Of a DNA stretch of 64,000 nt, positions 25,694 to 34,854 are shown piece after piece. The stretch is from Massilia oculi. Its GTDB lineage: Bacteria > Pseudomonadota > Gammaproteobacteria > Burkholderiales > Burkholderiaceae_D. Both the position numbers and the translations under genes were made by a program. Each line of letters opens with the position of its first letter. The first letter of the stretch is position 1. The notes beneath the pieces are model-generated. The model searched no databases, was not told the origin of the DNA, and saw only the letters and a list, made by a program, of their open reading frames with translations. The stretch lies in contig NZ_CP029343.1 of the NCBI RefSeq assembly GCF_003143515.1, forward strand, positions 5,022,001-5,086,000. The letters are read 5' to 3'.

Positions 25694-26194
25694 AGGGGGG
25701 CCGCGGGGCGATGCCATTTGCACGCTGAGCGCCCGTCGGACACCGGAGTCAACTTGGTACCGGTCGGCGTTCGACATGTGCTGCCCGGCCCAGCCCGGTA
25801 TCGGCAAGCCGCTGACGGCTGAGCAGCAGCGTATCCGGCAGTTGGCGCGCCTCTGGGTGCGGCATTCACGAGTAGCGGCCCGCGTGATGGCAGCCGCTAT
25901 TTGGTTACGGCGCTTGCCAATGGCGGCTTGAAGATCGGGGGGGGACGAGGTACGCAAGCTCCTGCAGCAGACTAGCCGGACGCCAGTCTGGAAGCGCGAG
26001 TTCGTGCACACGACTGACAGCAAGCATACCCTGCCAGTTGCTCACAACGTGCTTGCCAGGCGGTGCAATTCGTCATGTCCGAAATCGCTTGACCACTCCA
26101 CACCGCCCACCCCCTGATCCGGAATGACAGGTCCGATTCCGTCCCAAAAGGCGGCGAAGGGAAACCGCAGTCCTCCCGTTCGCCGCACGCCGCG
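25694..26194. other. Convergent intergenic region without gene
   Basis: About 500 bases lie between the plus-strand histidine kinase and the minus-strand TonB receptor. I see no promoter, strong hairpin or credible coding frame. Long minus-strand frames here are extensions of out-of-frame readings of the receptor. Confidence 0.5.
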
Positions 26195-28300
26195 TCAGAA
26201 GAAATACCGCAGCGATGCGCCGCCGCTCGCCTCCGGCACGGTCGTGACCACCAGCCCGCCCGCGGTGCCATAGGCGATGTCGCTGGCGAACTTGTGCGGC
26301 TGCAGCGTCGCGAACAGCGCACCCTGGAACTTGCCGATGTCGTAGGTCGCCTTGACGTCGTAGCGCACATAGGTCGGCATGTCGCGTTCGTATAACGGCG
26401 AGCCCATATAGTAGGGATTGCCGGCCGTGACATACACGTCGCCGGCAAGCGTCAGCCGGCCCGGTCCCAGGGCGCTGCGGTACTGGGCGCCGGCCTTCCA
26501 GGTGTGTTCCGGCACCGACAGGCGGGCGCCGGCGCCGGGGGCCGGGTTGTCCAGGCGCGCGCGCAGGATGCGGCCATAGTTCAGGTAGGTACTGAAGGCG
26601 CTGTTGAACTGGTAGCGCAGGTCGAGTTCCACGCCCCGGCGGGTGGTCTGCCCGGAGGCGACGAACACGTCGGGCGCCGTGTTGACGATCTCGTCGTCGT
26701 TCTGGATCGTGTAGAACGCGCCGGCCATGGTCAGGCCGCTGAGCGGCGTTGCGTTGAACCCGACATCGTGCGAGCGCACCCGGCTCGGATCGATGCCAAC
26801 GTTGATGCGTCCGCCCGCAGCGCCAAGTGGTCCCAGGCTGCCGCTGGCGCTGATCTGCTCGGCGGCCGGCGAGCGGAAGCCCTGCGCGATATTGGCGTAC
26901 AGTTCCACGTCGGGCACGACGTTCCAGATCGCGCCGTACTTCGGCGTGAGCACCGAACTCTTGTAGCCGGTCGACGCGGCCGGCAGCTTGAGGTTGACCA
27001 GGTCGTAGTCGAAACGGTCATAACGCGCGCCGCCATGCAGCTTGACGGTGGGCAGTACCCGATACTGCCCCTGCACGAACACGCCGTAGGTCAGCAGGTC
27101 GAGCTCCTGGCTGTTGACGTAGTTGGCGGTCGGCTGGCGGTTGCGGTATTGCTGGCGATACGCGTCGCCCTTGTCCTTGCGCGCCTCGGCGCCCAGCGTC
27201 AGCATGGCGGTGTCGCCGAAGGCCCAGGTGTTGCCGCCGCGCGCGCCGTAGATGCCGCGGTCGTCGTAGCCGTAGGTGTGCTGGGTGGTGCTGGTCTGGA
27301 TCGCGCGGCTGCGCTCGAAGTCCTCGGCGTAGGCGGTGGCGAACCAGCCGGCTTCGCCCGATGCCGGGCGGCGGTTGAACACCAGGGTCTTGCGCTGCGC
27401 GGCGCCGAAGCCGGGCAGGCCGTACATTGTCGAATGCGGGTCGAGTCCGGCTTCCATGGCCGGCAGCGACAGGTAGCCGGCGCCGGCGAAGTCGGACTTG
27501 TAGTACGTCGCGCGCAGGCTGTAAATGCCATCGCCGATCGGGGTCGACAGCTTCCAGAACAGGTTGCTGCGATCGGTAAACGCGCCGTGGCGGAAGCCAT
27601 CGAGGCTGTAGCGGTCTGCCACGACCAGCGAGCGCAGCTTGCCATGCTCGCTGGAGAGCACCAGCGAGCCACGCCGGCCGCCATAGCTCTCCACGGTCAC
27701 CGTGGCGCTCGACGGCGTGGCGGCGCCGCCTTCGCGGGTGCGGATCGCCACCGCGCCGGCACGGTTCTGGTCGCCGTACAGCGCCGAAACGGGTCCCTTG
27801 ATGACGTCGATCGTGTCGATCATGTCGCCGGTCATCCACTCGAGGAACGCCGGGCCGTGGCCCGCGCCGCCCTGGCTGGACGGGATGTTCTGCGGCACGC
27901 CGTCGATGTAGATGGCGGTGTCGGCGCCGTGCGTGCCCTGGGTGGCGAAGCCGCGCATGCGAAAACCGTTGCCGGTGTCGCCCTGGTCGATATTGTTGGC
28001 GACCACGCCCGGCACGCGCCGGAACACGTTCGAAATATCGCGGCCGATGTCCAGCGTGGCGAGGTCTTCCGAGGTCACCGTGGTGACCGCGCCGGGCAGC
28101 GACCTGGGGCCGGTGCCTGGCGCCAGGCGCTCGTCCTCGCTGCGCTGCCCTTTCACTTCGACCACCTGGGCCGGGTCGGCGGATGGGACAGCCGTATCGT
28201 CCGCCAGCGCCGGCGCGGCCAGCGCACAGGTGAGCATGACGGCGTGGGCAATTGTGCGCAGCGGCGCAGGGCAAGGGATGAAACGGGGGGCGGATCGCAA
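26195..28300 (-). CDS. TonB-dependent outer-membrane receptor, probably iron/siderophore
   Basis: A protein of 701 residues. A signal peptide (about residues 1-33, ending APALA) is followed by a plug domain (SLPGAVTTVTSEDLATLDIGRDISNVFRRVPGV, MRGFATQGTHGADTAIYIDGVPQ) and a 22-strand-type beta barrel ending in the outer-membrane signal Phe (SLRYFF). I chose a TTG start at 28300 because GGAG sits eight bases upstream and it gives a clean signal peptide; no ATG or GTG in frame fits. It is the last gene of a four-gene operon whose promoter carries a Fur box. It probably imports a ferric siderophore or related iron complex; the ligand is not deducible. Confidence 0.92.
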   Translation of the reverse strand: MRSAPRFIPCPAPLRTIAHAVMLTCALAAPALADDTAVPSADPAQVVEVKGQRSEDERLAPGTGPRSLPGAVTTVTSEDLATLDIGRDISNVFRRVPGVVANNIDQGDTGNGFRMRGFATQGTHGADTAIYIDGVPQNIPSSQGGAGHGPAFLEWMTGDMIDTIDVIKGPVSALYGDQNRAGAVAIRTREGGAATPSSATVTVESYGGRRGSLVLSSEHGKLRSLVVADRYSLDGFRHGAFTDRSNLFWKLSTPIGDGIYSLRATYYKSDFAGAGYLSLPAMEAGLDPHSTMYGLPGFGAAQRKTLVFNRRPASGEAGWFATAYAEDFERSRAIQTSTTQHTYGYDDRGIYGARGGNTWAFGDTAMLTLGAEARKDKGDAYRQQYRNRQPTANYVNSQELDLLTYGVFVQGQYRVLPTVKLHGGARYDRFDYDLVNLKLPAASTGYKSSVLTPKYGAIWNVVPDVELYANIAQGFRSPAAEQISASGSLGPLGAAGGRINVGIDPSRVRSHDVGFNATPLSGLTMAGAFYTIQNDDEIVNTAPDVFVASGQTTRRGVELDLRYQFNSAFSTYLNYGRILRARLDNPAPGAGARLSVPEHTWKAGAQYRSALGPGRLTLAGDVYVTAGNPYYMGSPLYERDMPTYVRYDVKATYDIGKFQGALFATLQPHKFASDIAYGTAGGLVVTTVPEASGGASLRYFF

Positions 28301-28340
28301 GATGACTACTCCAGAAACATGAGGGGAAAGGGTCGAAAAT

Positions 28341-29843
28341 TCAGCCGCGTTGGCGCCGGCGTTCCCGGCCCAGCGCCAATATGGCCAGTGCGACGAAGCA
28401 GGCGGCCCATGGCGCCAGCAACCAGGCGCGGTGCGGCAGGGCGGCAGGCTGTCCCAGCGCGGCAGAAGCAGCAAAGCGCGGCACCGCGTCGAAATCGCGG
28501 AAGCCGTAGCCGCCCAGGCAGGTGCGCGGGCAGGGAGCGCGTTCGTCGCCGAGCGCGGCGCGCTGGATGGCGCCCTGGAACCAGTCGCGCAGTGCACTCT
28601 GGTGGCGCGCGACCTCGCCGACGAAGCGCGCGTGGCGCGCGCCGTCGTTGCCGGCAAGTTCAGCGAATGCGGCATTCGCCAGCGTCACCGGACTCAGGAT
28701 GCTCGATTGCGCGAACAGGGCGCTGCGTTCATCCCTGGCGCTGGCGAACTCGCGCTCGACGCCGGCCATGGTGCGCTCGAGCTCCTGGGCGCGGTGCAGG
28801 CGCGAGACATACGACGACACCGCGCCCGGCGCGGTGCGCTGCGGCTTCCATTCCGGATGGCTGTCGTAGAAACGCGCCAGGCTGCCGGCGGTGTTGGCGT
28901 TGACCTGGTCGAGCGCATCGCGGGTCGCCTGGACATAGCGTTCGCGTGGCGGCACCGGCGCCGCCATGCGGGCGCCGGCATCGAGCGCGGCGGGCAGCAC
29001 GATCGCGAACAGCAGCCACAGGCCGAAGCCGGCGAAGGTCGCGCTCATGCGGTTGGCGCAGGCCGCGCACACGGCGGCGCCGACCGCGGTCCAGAAGGCC
29101 GAATACAAGAGCACGAGGGCGCTCCAGCGGCCCAGTGCGGCGAGGCCGGCGCCGTCGCGCGGCGTGACGCCGCCGAGCAGGGCCGCGCCGGCGACGACCG
29201 CCACCAGCAGCCCCGTGGCAAGCAGGTTGCGCGCGCTGGCCTGGGTGAACAGGATGCGGGCGCCGCCGACGCCCTGCAGCAGCAGGCTGCGCAGGCGCAG
29301 GCTTTCGCGGTCCTGGGTCAGGACCGAGGCCGACAAGGTCAGCAGCACCAGCGGCCACAGGTAGACCACGAAGAACATCAGGTCGTAGCGCCCGGTCGCC
29401 AGGCGCGCCGGATGCTCGATCTCGCTGGCGGTGCGCACCGATTCCATCGATTCGGCGCGCACACGCACGTAGCCCGGCTGGATGTCGGCCTGGCCGATCG
29501 CCAGCGCGGCGCCCGGCAGCGCCGGCAGCGTCGCGAATCCGACGTGCTCGCGGAAGGCGTAGCCGCGAATGTCGACCGGGGTGCGGAAGAAACGCATGCC
29601 GGCGAAGTCGGGATGGTCCGGATCGGCGAAGTAGCGCGCCGCCAGTTCCCTGGCGGCGGCGCGCGCGGCGGTTTCCTGGGCGAGCGCCGCCTGTTGCCCG
29701 GCCTGGGCATGGCGCTGGAAGCGCGCCCCTTCGAACAGGCCGTACAGCGCCAGCAGCAGGGAGGCGGCGATCAGCAGCAGCGCGCCGCGCTCGCGCAGCA
29801 GGGCGCGCAGGTCGAAACGGGCCAGGGCAAGGATGGCCATCAT
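28341..29843 (-). CDS. ABC-2 type permease, DUF3526 family (second)
   Basis: A 500-residue membrane protein. There is one N-terminal membrane segment (about residues 18-36, ALLLIAASLLLALYGL), then a large periplasmic region of about 130 residues, then a bundle of membrane segments from about residue 165 (FFVVYLWPLVLLTLSASVL to AFAGFGLWLLFAIVLPA), another extracytoplasmic part, and a last segment near the C-terminus (AWLLAPWAACFVALAILAL). This layout is typical of DUF3526 permeases. The start ATG at 29843 overlaps the stop of the first permease (ATGA). It presumably pairs with that permease and the ATPase. The long frame reading upstream through the first permease is spurious. Confidence 0.87.
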   Translation of the reverse strand: MMAILALARFDLRALLRERGALLLIAASLLLALYGLFEGARFQRHAQAGQQAALAQETAARAAARELAARYFADPDHPDFAGMRFFRTPVDIRGYAFREHVGFATLPALPGAALAIGQADIQPGYVRVRAESMESVRTASEIEHPARLATGRYDLMFFVVYLWPLVLLTLSASVLTQDRESLRLRSLLLQGVGGARILFTQASARNLLATGLLVAVVAGAALLGGVTPRDGAGLAALGRWSALVLLYSAFWTAVGAAVCAACANRMSATFAGFGLWLLFAIVLPAALDAGARMAAPVPPRERYVQATRDALDQVNANTAGSLARFYDSHPEWKPQRTAPGAVSSYVSRLHRAQELERTMAGVEREFASARDERSALFAQSSILSPVTLANAAFAELAGNDGARHARFVGEVARHQSALRDWFQGAIQRAALGDERAPCPRTCLGGYGFRDFDAVPRFAASAALGQPAALPHRAWLLAPWAACFVALAILALGRERRRQRG

Positions 29844-31321
29844 TTGACGCTCCCGGTGCGCAGGCGGCGCAGGGCGATCGCGGCCAGCGCCAGGCTCGCG
29901 CCGAGGCCGGCCAGCAGCGGCAGCAGCCAGCGCGCCAGCAGCTCGCCCATGTCGAGGGCGGCATAGGTGAATCGAAGCGGGGCAATACTGCGCCACAGCG
30001 CTTCGCCGGCCTGGTACTTGACGCCGTCGCGGTCGGGATTGCGCGCGAGGTCGCTGTTGAGCAGGTCCTGCATCAGGCGCCGGTGCCGTTCGGCCGCCTG
30101 CATGAATTCGACATGGCTGGCGTTGTCGCTCGCCGCCAGCCGGCTCGACAGGCCGCCGATCGCCACCGCCGGCGACAGCCAGGACGCCAGCGCCACCGCG
30201 CGGTCCTGCGCGGCCATCGCCGCGAACAGCGGACCGTAGTGGCGGTCGAACACCTCGTTGCCGTGGGCCTCGCTGCGCAGCTGGCTGATCCCGGCCCAGT
30301 TGACCGGCAGGTCGGCGACGTCGTCGACGCCGTACTGCTCGAGCAGTTGCCGCTTGTGGCGTTCGGCCTCGGCCGGGTCGTCGGGCATGCCGAGTTCTTC
30401 GTCGATCGCCTGGCGGAAAGCCTGCATCGATGGAAGGGGCGCCGCCGATTGCGCCAGTTCGACGGCGGCGCGCGGCAGCACCAGGGTTGCGACGATCCAC
30501 AGCGTGACCAGCAGCGCCAGGCTGGCGCGCATGGTCCGGGCGAAGGCCGATACCGCCGTCACCAGTGCGGCCCAGGTGGCCAGGTAGACCAGGTAAGCAG
30601 CCGCGAACAGCACGCCACGCGCAGCGGCGTCGGCGACCGGCTCGGCGCCGCCCGCATGCCACTTCACGCCGGCGATCGCGACGATCGCCGGGAGCGACAT
30701 CGTGAGCGCCAGGCACAGCAGGACGGCGCCGCGCGCGGCGGCGATCGCGCCCAGCGGCGCGCCGTTCAGGCGCAGCGCGGGCAGCATGCCGCGCTCGCGC
30801 TCGGCGGCGAACATGCCGAAACCCAGGAAGATCATGGCGGCCGGCGCCAGCACCTGCAGCATCAGGGCAGGGCTGAGGCGAAACTGGCGATCGGCCCCGG
30901 CGCCATCGGCCGCGGGGCGGTACACCATGTCGTTCTGGCGGTGGGCCTCGAGCCACACGCTGGCGCCGACATAGTGCTCGATGCCCGGATCGAGCGCCGC
31001 CAGCGTCGTCAGCGGCTTGAAGACATACACGCCGTAGTGGGCGGCGGAGTGGGGATTCTTGCTGCCCTGGTGGATCCAGCGCCGGGCCTCGGCCTCGGCA
31101 GCCACCGCGCGCGCGGCGCGGGTGCGGTCGAGGTCGAGCGAAGCCAGCAGCGCGGCGCAGGCGGCCAGCGCCAGCCCGATCGCCAGCACCAGGCCCACCC
31201 GCCAGTCGCGCCGGCGCTCGCGCCAGTCGGCCTGCCAGGCGCCGATGAAGGCGTGGCGCCACACGGCCTCAGGCACGGGCCGCGAGACTGGCGAGGTAAT
31301 TGCGTTCGAGTTCGCCTGCAT
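29840..31321 (-). CDS. ABC-2 type permease, DUF3526 family (first)
   Basis: A membrane protein of 493 residues with the same plan as the following permease: one N-terminal helix (GLVLAIGLALAACAALLA), a large extracytoplasmic loop, and five or so helices from about residue 150 (MLQVLAPAAMIFLGFGMF, ...ALLVTLWIVATLVLP), then a terminal helix (ARWLLPLLAGLGASLALAA). The ATG at 31321 has an excellent GGAGA site but overlaps the ATPase by 53 bases. A GTG at 31264, just after the ATPase stop, is the alternative and gives a protein starting at WRHAFIGAWQADW. Together with the ATPase it should form a heterodimeric ABC exporter or remodeling complex. Confidence 0.87.
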   Translation of the reverse strand: MQANSNAITSPVSRPVPEAVWRHAFIGAWQADWRERRRDWRVGLVLAIGLALAACAALLASLDLDRTRAARAVAAEAEARRWIHQGSKNPHSAAHYGVYVFKPLTTLAALDPGIEHYVGASVWLEAHRQNDMVYRPAADGAGADRQFRLSPALMLQVLAPAAMIFLGFGMFAAERERGMLPALRLNGAPLGAIAAARGAVLLCLALTMSLPAIVAIAGVKWHAGGAEPVADAAARGVLFAAAYLVYLATWAALVTAVSAFARTMRASLALLVTLWIVATLVLPRAAVELAQSAAPLPSMQAFRQAIDEELGMPDDPAEAERHKRQLLEQYGVDDVADLPVNWAGISQLRSEAHGNEVFDRHYGPLFAAMAAQDRAVALASWLSPAVAIGGLSSRLAASDNASHVEFMQAAERHRRLMQDLLNSDLARNPDRDGVKYQAGEALWRSIAPLRFTYAALDMGELLARWLLPLLAGLGASLALAAIALRRLRTGSVK

Positions 31322-31973
31322 TCAGTTCTCCAAGTTTCCATTCGCTGACCAGGTGGCCGCCGACCAGCACTCCGCAGCGGTCCGCCAGTTCCTGGGCACG
31401 CAGCAGATCGTGGGTGGCCATGATCACGGCCGCGCCGTCATCGGCCACCGCGCGGATCAGTTCGCCGAAAGCGACGCTGGCTTCCGGATCGAGGCCCGAG
31501 GTCGGTTCATCCAGCACCAGTACGCGCGCGCCCTTGGCCAGCGCCATGACGATGCCGACCTTCTGGCGCATGCCTTTCGAATAGCCGTGCGCCTGCCGGT
31601 GCCAGGCGTGCCGGGGCAGGCCGACGCGCGCCAGCAGCGCTTCGATCTGGTCCGCCGCGAGCCGGCGTCCGAGCAGGCGCATGAAGAAGTCCACGTTCTC
31701 GACGCCGGTAAGACGGTCGTACAGGGCGACGTTTTCGGCGATGTAAGCGGCGTGGCGAATTGCCGACTCGGCGGGAGGCAGCGGCGATCCGGCGAGGACG
31801 ATGCGGCCGTGGTCGGGCTTCACGAAGCCCAGCAGGCAGCCGATGGTGGTGGACTTGCCGGCGCCGTTCGGCCCCAGCAGCGCATAGACCTGTCCCGTAT
31901 GGACGTGCAGATTGAGGTCGTTGACGACGGTGCGCTCGCCGTAGCGCTTGGTCAGGTGGTCGATTCTGATCAT
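31269..31973 (-). CDS. ABC transporter ATP-binding protein
   Basis: A 234-residue nucleotide-binding subunit. Walker A LLGPNGAGKSTT, Q-loop (Tyr-Ile-Ala-Glu-Asn), signature GYSKGMRQK, Walker B VLVLDEPTSGLDP and the H-loop MATHD are all intact. The ATG at 31973 (MIRIDHLTKRYG) is the natural start; an upstream ATG at 32009 would overlap the promoter region. It is the first gene of the operon, directly downstream of the Fur-box promoter. It most resembles CcmA/NosF-like ATPases that serve DUF3526 permeases, which are thought to export or move lipophilic or metal-linked substrates. The substrate here is unknown. Confidence 0.93.
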   Translation of the reverse strand: MIRIDHLTKRYGERTVVNDLNLHVHTGQVYALLGPNGAGKSTTIGCLLGFVKPDHGRIVLAGSPLPPAESAIRHAAYIAENVALYDRLTGVENVDFFMRLLGRRLAADQIEALLARVGLPRHAWHRQAHGYSKGMRQKVGIVMALAKGARVLVLDEPTSGLDPEASVAFGELIRAVADDGAAVIMATHDLLRAQELADRCGVLVGGHLVSEWKLGELNAGELERNYLASLAARA

Positions 31974-32097
31974 TGGGATAGGGTGGTGAATGCCGGAGCA
32001 GCGCTGCAAAACGGTTGGGGCAGGTCGATGCGCGATGTCACCGTGGGCCCAGAGGCGCGCACGATCCGTCCAGACGAACTGGTTTATTAATGATACC

Positions 32098-32136
32098 GAT
32101 AATGATAATGATACTGCATTATCATTTAGACGACAA
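32098..32136 (-). promoter_or_regulatory. Promoter with overlapping Fur box for the ABC/TonB operon
   Basis: On the minus strand TTGTCG (32136-32131) and TATCAT (32113-32108) are spaced 17 bases. The stretch 32098-32123 consists of GATAAT, GATAAT, GATACT and then GCATTATC on the plus strand, which matches the repeated NATWAT hexamers of Fur binding sites. Fur bound there would cover the -10 element. The region 31974-32260 has no gene. Confidence 0.78.
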
Positions 32137-32260
32137 TCTTCGAGGACGGCCTTGATTCGGGAAAATGCGCGGTGCGCCGGTCAGGCGTACGCCGACAAAC
32201 CCGATGGCGGCGGCATCGGGCAAGTCGGCGGAGGGGGCTCGCGCCGTCGTGGCGGTGCTT

Positions 32261-33181
32261 CTAGCGCGCGGTACGGAGCACGACCTTGCCGCGGACATGG
32301 CCCGCCGCCACCTGGTCCAGGGCCGCACGCGCCTCGCCGAGCGGATGGAGCGCGTCGATGACGATATCCAGTTTGCCCGCCTGGAACAGGCCGACCGCCT
32401 CGCGCAACGCCGACGTGGCGTCGGAGAAGAACACGAAGGCGGCGTGACGGCCTTCGCGGGGCGCGATGGCGAAGTCGATCAGCGTGGCCAGGGTGCCGCC
32501 CTCGCGCAGGACTTCCCACGAGCGCGCGGTGGTGTCGCCGCCCACGGTGTCCAGGATGACGTCGAATGGCGGCAAACGCGTGAAGTCGGTGCTGCGGTAA
32601 TCGATCGCCTCGTCCGCACCCAACTCCTCGAGCAGGCCGAGGTTGCGCGCCGAGGCGGTGGCGGTGACATGGGCGCCGGCCTGCCTGGCCAGCTGCACCG
32701 CGAAGCTGCCGACGCCGCCGGCGCCGGCGTGGATCAGCACACGCTGTCCAGCCTGGAGTCTGGCGACATCGAAGAGCGCCTGGCGCGCCGTTCCGAAGCC
32801 GGTGGGCAAGGCGGCCGCCTGTTCGGCACTCATCTCGTCAGGGATGACGACCAGCGCATCGGCGCGCGCCAGGGTGGCGTCGGCGAATGCGCCCCCTTGC
32901 CCGGGATCCTTGCGTCCCACGACGCGGTCGCCGACCTTCACGTTGGTCGCGCGCGGCCCCGTTGCCGTCACCACGCCGCTGAAGTCGGTCCCCGGGATAT
33001 ATGGCAGTTCGGCAGGAAACACTTGTTCCATATATCCCGAGATCATCTTCACGTCCAGCGGATTGACGCCGGCGGCCTCGATGCGCACGACGACTTCGCC
33101 CGCGCCGGGAAGAGGGGCTGCGATCGGCGCGAGCCGGACGTCGGCGTCCTGCGCGAAGCGGTGAATCATTGCTGCTTGCAT
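32261..33181 (-). CDS. NADPH:quinone reductase-like zinc-independent alcohol dehydrogenase (MDR family)
   Basis: A 306-residue protein of the medium-chain dehydrogenase/reductase superfamily. The N-terminal GroES-like catalytic domain (VRIEAAGVNPLDVKMISGYM, IPGTDFSGVV) lacks the zinc-ligand Cys/His pattern of alcohol dehydrogenases. The Rossmann half contains VLIHAGAGGVGSFAVQLARQ. It probably reduces quinones or enones with NAD(P)H. The ATG at 33181 has an AAGGAG site upstream. It shares a transcript with the SnoaL-like gene 18 bases upstream, and both are divergent from a LysR regulator, which probably controls them. Confidence 0.92.
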   Translation of the reverse strand: MQAAMIHRFAQDADVRLAPIAAPLPGAGEVVVRIEAAGVNPLDVKMISGYMEQVFPAELPYIPGTDFSGVVTATGPRATNVKVGDRVVGRKDPGQGGAFADATLARADALVVIPDEMSAEQAAALPTGFGTARQALFDVARLQAGQRVLIHAGAGGVGSFAVQLARQAGAHVTATASARNLGLLEELGADEAIDYRSTDFTRLPPFDVILDTVGGDTTARSWEVLREGGTLATLIDFAIAPREGRHAAFVFFSDATSALREAVGLFQAGKLDIVIDALHPLGEARAALDQVAAGHVRGKVVLRTAR

Positions 33182-33199
33182 GGTTGGCTCCTTGCCGGA

Positions 33200-33643
33200 T
33201 CAAAGGGAGGGAAAGCGGCCGAGCTGGAGGAACAGGCCGAACCAGTCTTCCATGTGCCAGGTCGTGGTGATGCGTTGACCATCCAGATGGTGGAATTCGT
33301 GGATCCTGAAGCTGACCGCTTTGCCGGTGGGCGCGATCCCGAATAATTCGCCCCGATGCGTGCCAGTGATTTCTCCGCGCACGGCGATCTTGCCAGGAAG
33401 CTGCACCATGTCGTGAATGACGATCCGCACGTCGGGGAATGCTGCGATGACCTGACGGATGACCGGCTTCATGCCTTCCGGCCCGGGCCCCTGTCCCGGC
33501 GCGAGCGGAATGTCCTGCCAGTCGGCGGTGACTGCGGCGTCGATCAGGTCGGGGTTCTTCAAGCTGAAGGCGTCGTAGAGTCGTTCCACGGCGCTGCGCT
33601 CGGCGGCCATGCGGCCATCGTCGTTGTGTTGAGGCGTAAGCAT
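33200..33643 (-). CDS. SnoaL-like/ester cyclase family protein
   Basis: A 147-residue single-domain protein of the NTF2-like SnoaL superfamily: AVERLYDAFSLKNPDLIDAAVT, DIPLAPGQGPGPEGM, AFPDVRIVIHDMV, then IHEFHHLDGQRITTTWHMEDW with the typical GRITxxWxxxD end. Members act as cyclases, isomerases or binding proteins on small hydrophobic compounds. The ATG at 33643 follows a GAAAGGA site. It is the first gene of the pair with the quinone reductase-like enzyme, and both may act in detoxification of an electrophile. Confidence 0.87.
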   Translation of the reverse strand: MLTPQHNDDGRMAAERSAVERLYDAFSLKNPDLIDAAVTADWQDIPLAPGQGPGPEGMKPVIRQVIAAFPDVRIVIHDMVQLPGKIAVRGEITGTHRGELFGIAPTGKAVSFRIHEFHHLDGQRITTTWHMEDWFGLFLQLGRFPSL

Positions 33644-33747
33644 CAGATCCTTTCATGAAGCGTCGACGTGTTCGACGCATGGAAAGGATTATCGAAGCGA
33701 TATAAAATTAATCCAACAAATAGCGCAAATACAGTGATATACAAAAT

Positions 33748-34671
33748 ATGGATTTTAATGGCGTCGACCTGAACCTGCTTGCAGCGTTTGATGCACTCAT
33801 GCAGGAGCGCAACGTGACGCGCGCTGCCGCACGAATGAACGTGAGCCAGCCCGCGATGAGCGCGGCGCTTGGACGCCTGCGCACGCTGTTCGACGACCGC
33901 CTGTTCCAGCGCAGCGCGGCCGGGTTGCTGCCGACGCCCCGCGCCAACGAGCTGGCCGGACCGGTGGCCATCGCCCTGCGGCAGATCGGCGCATTGCTCG
34001 TTTCGTCAGAGCATTTTGATCCCCGCACGGCGGCATTGAAGTTTGGAATGGGACTGTCCGACTATCCCGCTTTCGTTCTGCTGCCGGCCCTGCTCGAGGC
34101 ATTGACGCAGGCGGCACCGGCAATCGAGATCGACGTGCACGCCTTTTCGGGACGCGACGAGGCGGTGGCGCTCCTTGACGCCGGCAAGATCGATCTCGCC
34201 ATCGGGGTCGCGCCCACCCTGCAGGAAAGCCGCATCCTGAGTCGCCAGATCCTGCGCGATGAGTTCGTGACGCTGTTGCGCCGCGACGGCAAGCGCGCGC
34301 GCCGCTTGCTGGACCTCGATGCCTATCTGGGTATGCGGCATGTCCTGGTGTCTCCGGAGGGTAGCCGTTATGGGGTCGTCGACCAGGCGCTCGCCGATCA
34401 TGGCCTGCGTCGCAACGTGCAGGTCACGCTGCCGCACATGTTCGCGGTGCCCGCGCTGCTGCGGCAAACCGACCTGGCGGCGACGCTTCCGCGCCGGGTT
34501 GCTCTGCACTCGGCACAGGCCGGGGACCTGTTGATGTTTCCGACGCCAATCTCTTTGCCGCAGATAAGTTTTCACATGATCTGGCACCGGCGCAACGACG
34601 AGAACGCGTCGCAGCGCTGGCTGCGCGATCGTGTCGAGGAGGTGGCTGCCACGTTCGCGACGGCGTCATGA
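33748..34671 (+). CDS. LysR family transcriptional regulator
   Basis: A 307-residue regulator with the N-terminal winged HTH (DLNLLAAFDALMQERNVTRAAARMNVSQPAMSAALGRLRTLFDDRLFQR) followed by a periplasmic-binding-protein-like effector domain. The helix-turn-helix with DLNLL resembles the NodD/SyrM/LinR-type branch of LysR proteins. It is divergent from the SnoaL/quinone reductase pair with a 104-base AT-rich intergenic region, the usual place for a LysR operator, so it likely activates those genes. The effector is unknown. Confidence 0.93.
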   Translation: MDFNGVDLNLLAAFDALMQERNVTRAAARMNVSQPAMSAALGRLRTLFDDRLFQRSAAGLLPTPRANELAGPVAIALRQIGALLVSSEHFDPRTAALKFGMGLSDYPAFVLLPALLEALTQAAPAIEIDVHAFSGRDEAVALLDAGKIDLAIGVAPTLQESRILSRQILRDEFVTLLRRDGKRARRLLDLDAYLGMRHVLVSPEGSRYGVVDQALADHGLRRNVQVTLPHMFAVPALLRQTDLAATLPRRVALHSAQAGDLLMFPTPISLPQISFHMIWHRRNDENASQRWLRDRVEEVAATFATAS

Positions 34672-34695
34672 GGGCCGGCCGACGCTACCGCGACC

Positions 34696-34848
34696 TCAGC
34701 CGACAGGCCGCGCCGTCAGCCTGTTCCTGAATACGACCCCATCCTTCATGATCACGAGGAGGTTCCGGTCGGGGTCGTCGATCAGGCCGATGTTCGACAA
34801 TGGGTCTCCGTCGACGAGCAGCAGATCCGCGAGCGCGCCGGGCCCGGG
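34696..34848 (-). pseudogene. Amidohydrolase C-terminal remnant
   Basis: About 50 codons on the minus strand read GPGALADLLLVDGDPLSN...PDRNLLVIMKDGVVFRN, the typical last strand region of imidazolonepropionase-like amidohydrolases (G-x-x-ADL-x-x-VDGDP, then VIMKDG). No N-terminal metal-binding HxH part is present upstream; the frame there turns into unrelated His/Gln-rich sequence antisense to the sulfatase fragment. It is a gene fragment, not a functional gene. Confidence 0.65.
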
Positions 34849-34854
34849 CCGGCC

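Noticed and set aside
26195..28675. A TonB receptor with a 125-residue longer N-terminus
   Set aside because: The extra residues overlap the permease gene and are Arg/Ser/Pro-rich. The TTG at 28300 gives a proper signal peptide and ribosome site.
28341..31262. A 973-residue minus-strand protein spanning both permeases
   Set aside because: Only its last 500 residues (from 29843) are membrane-protein-like. The first part is the first permease read in a wrong frame.
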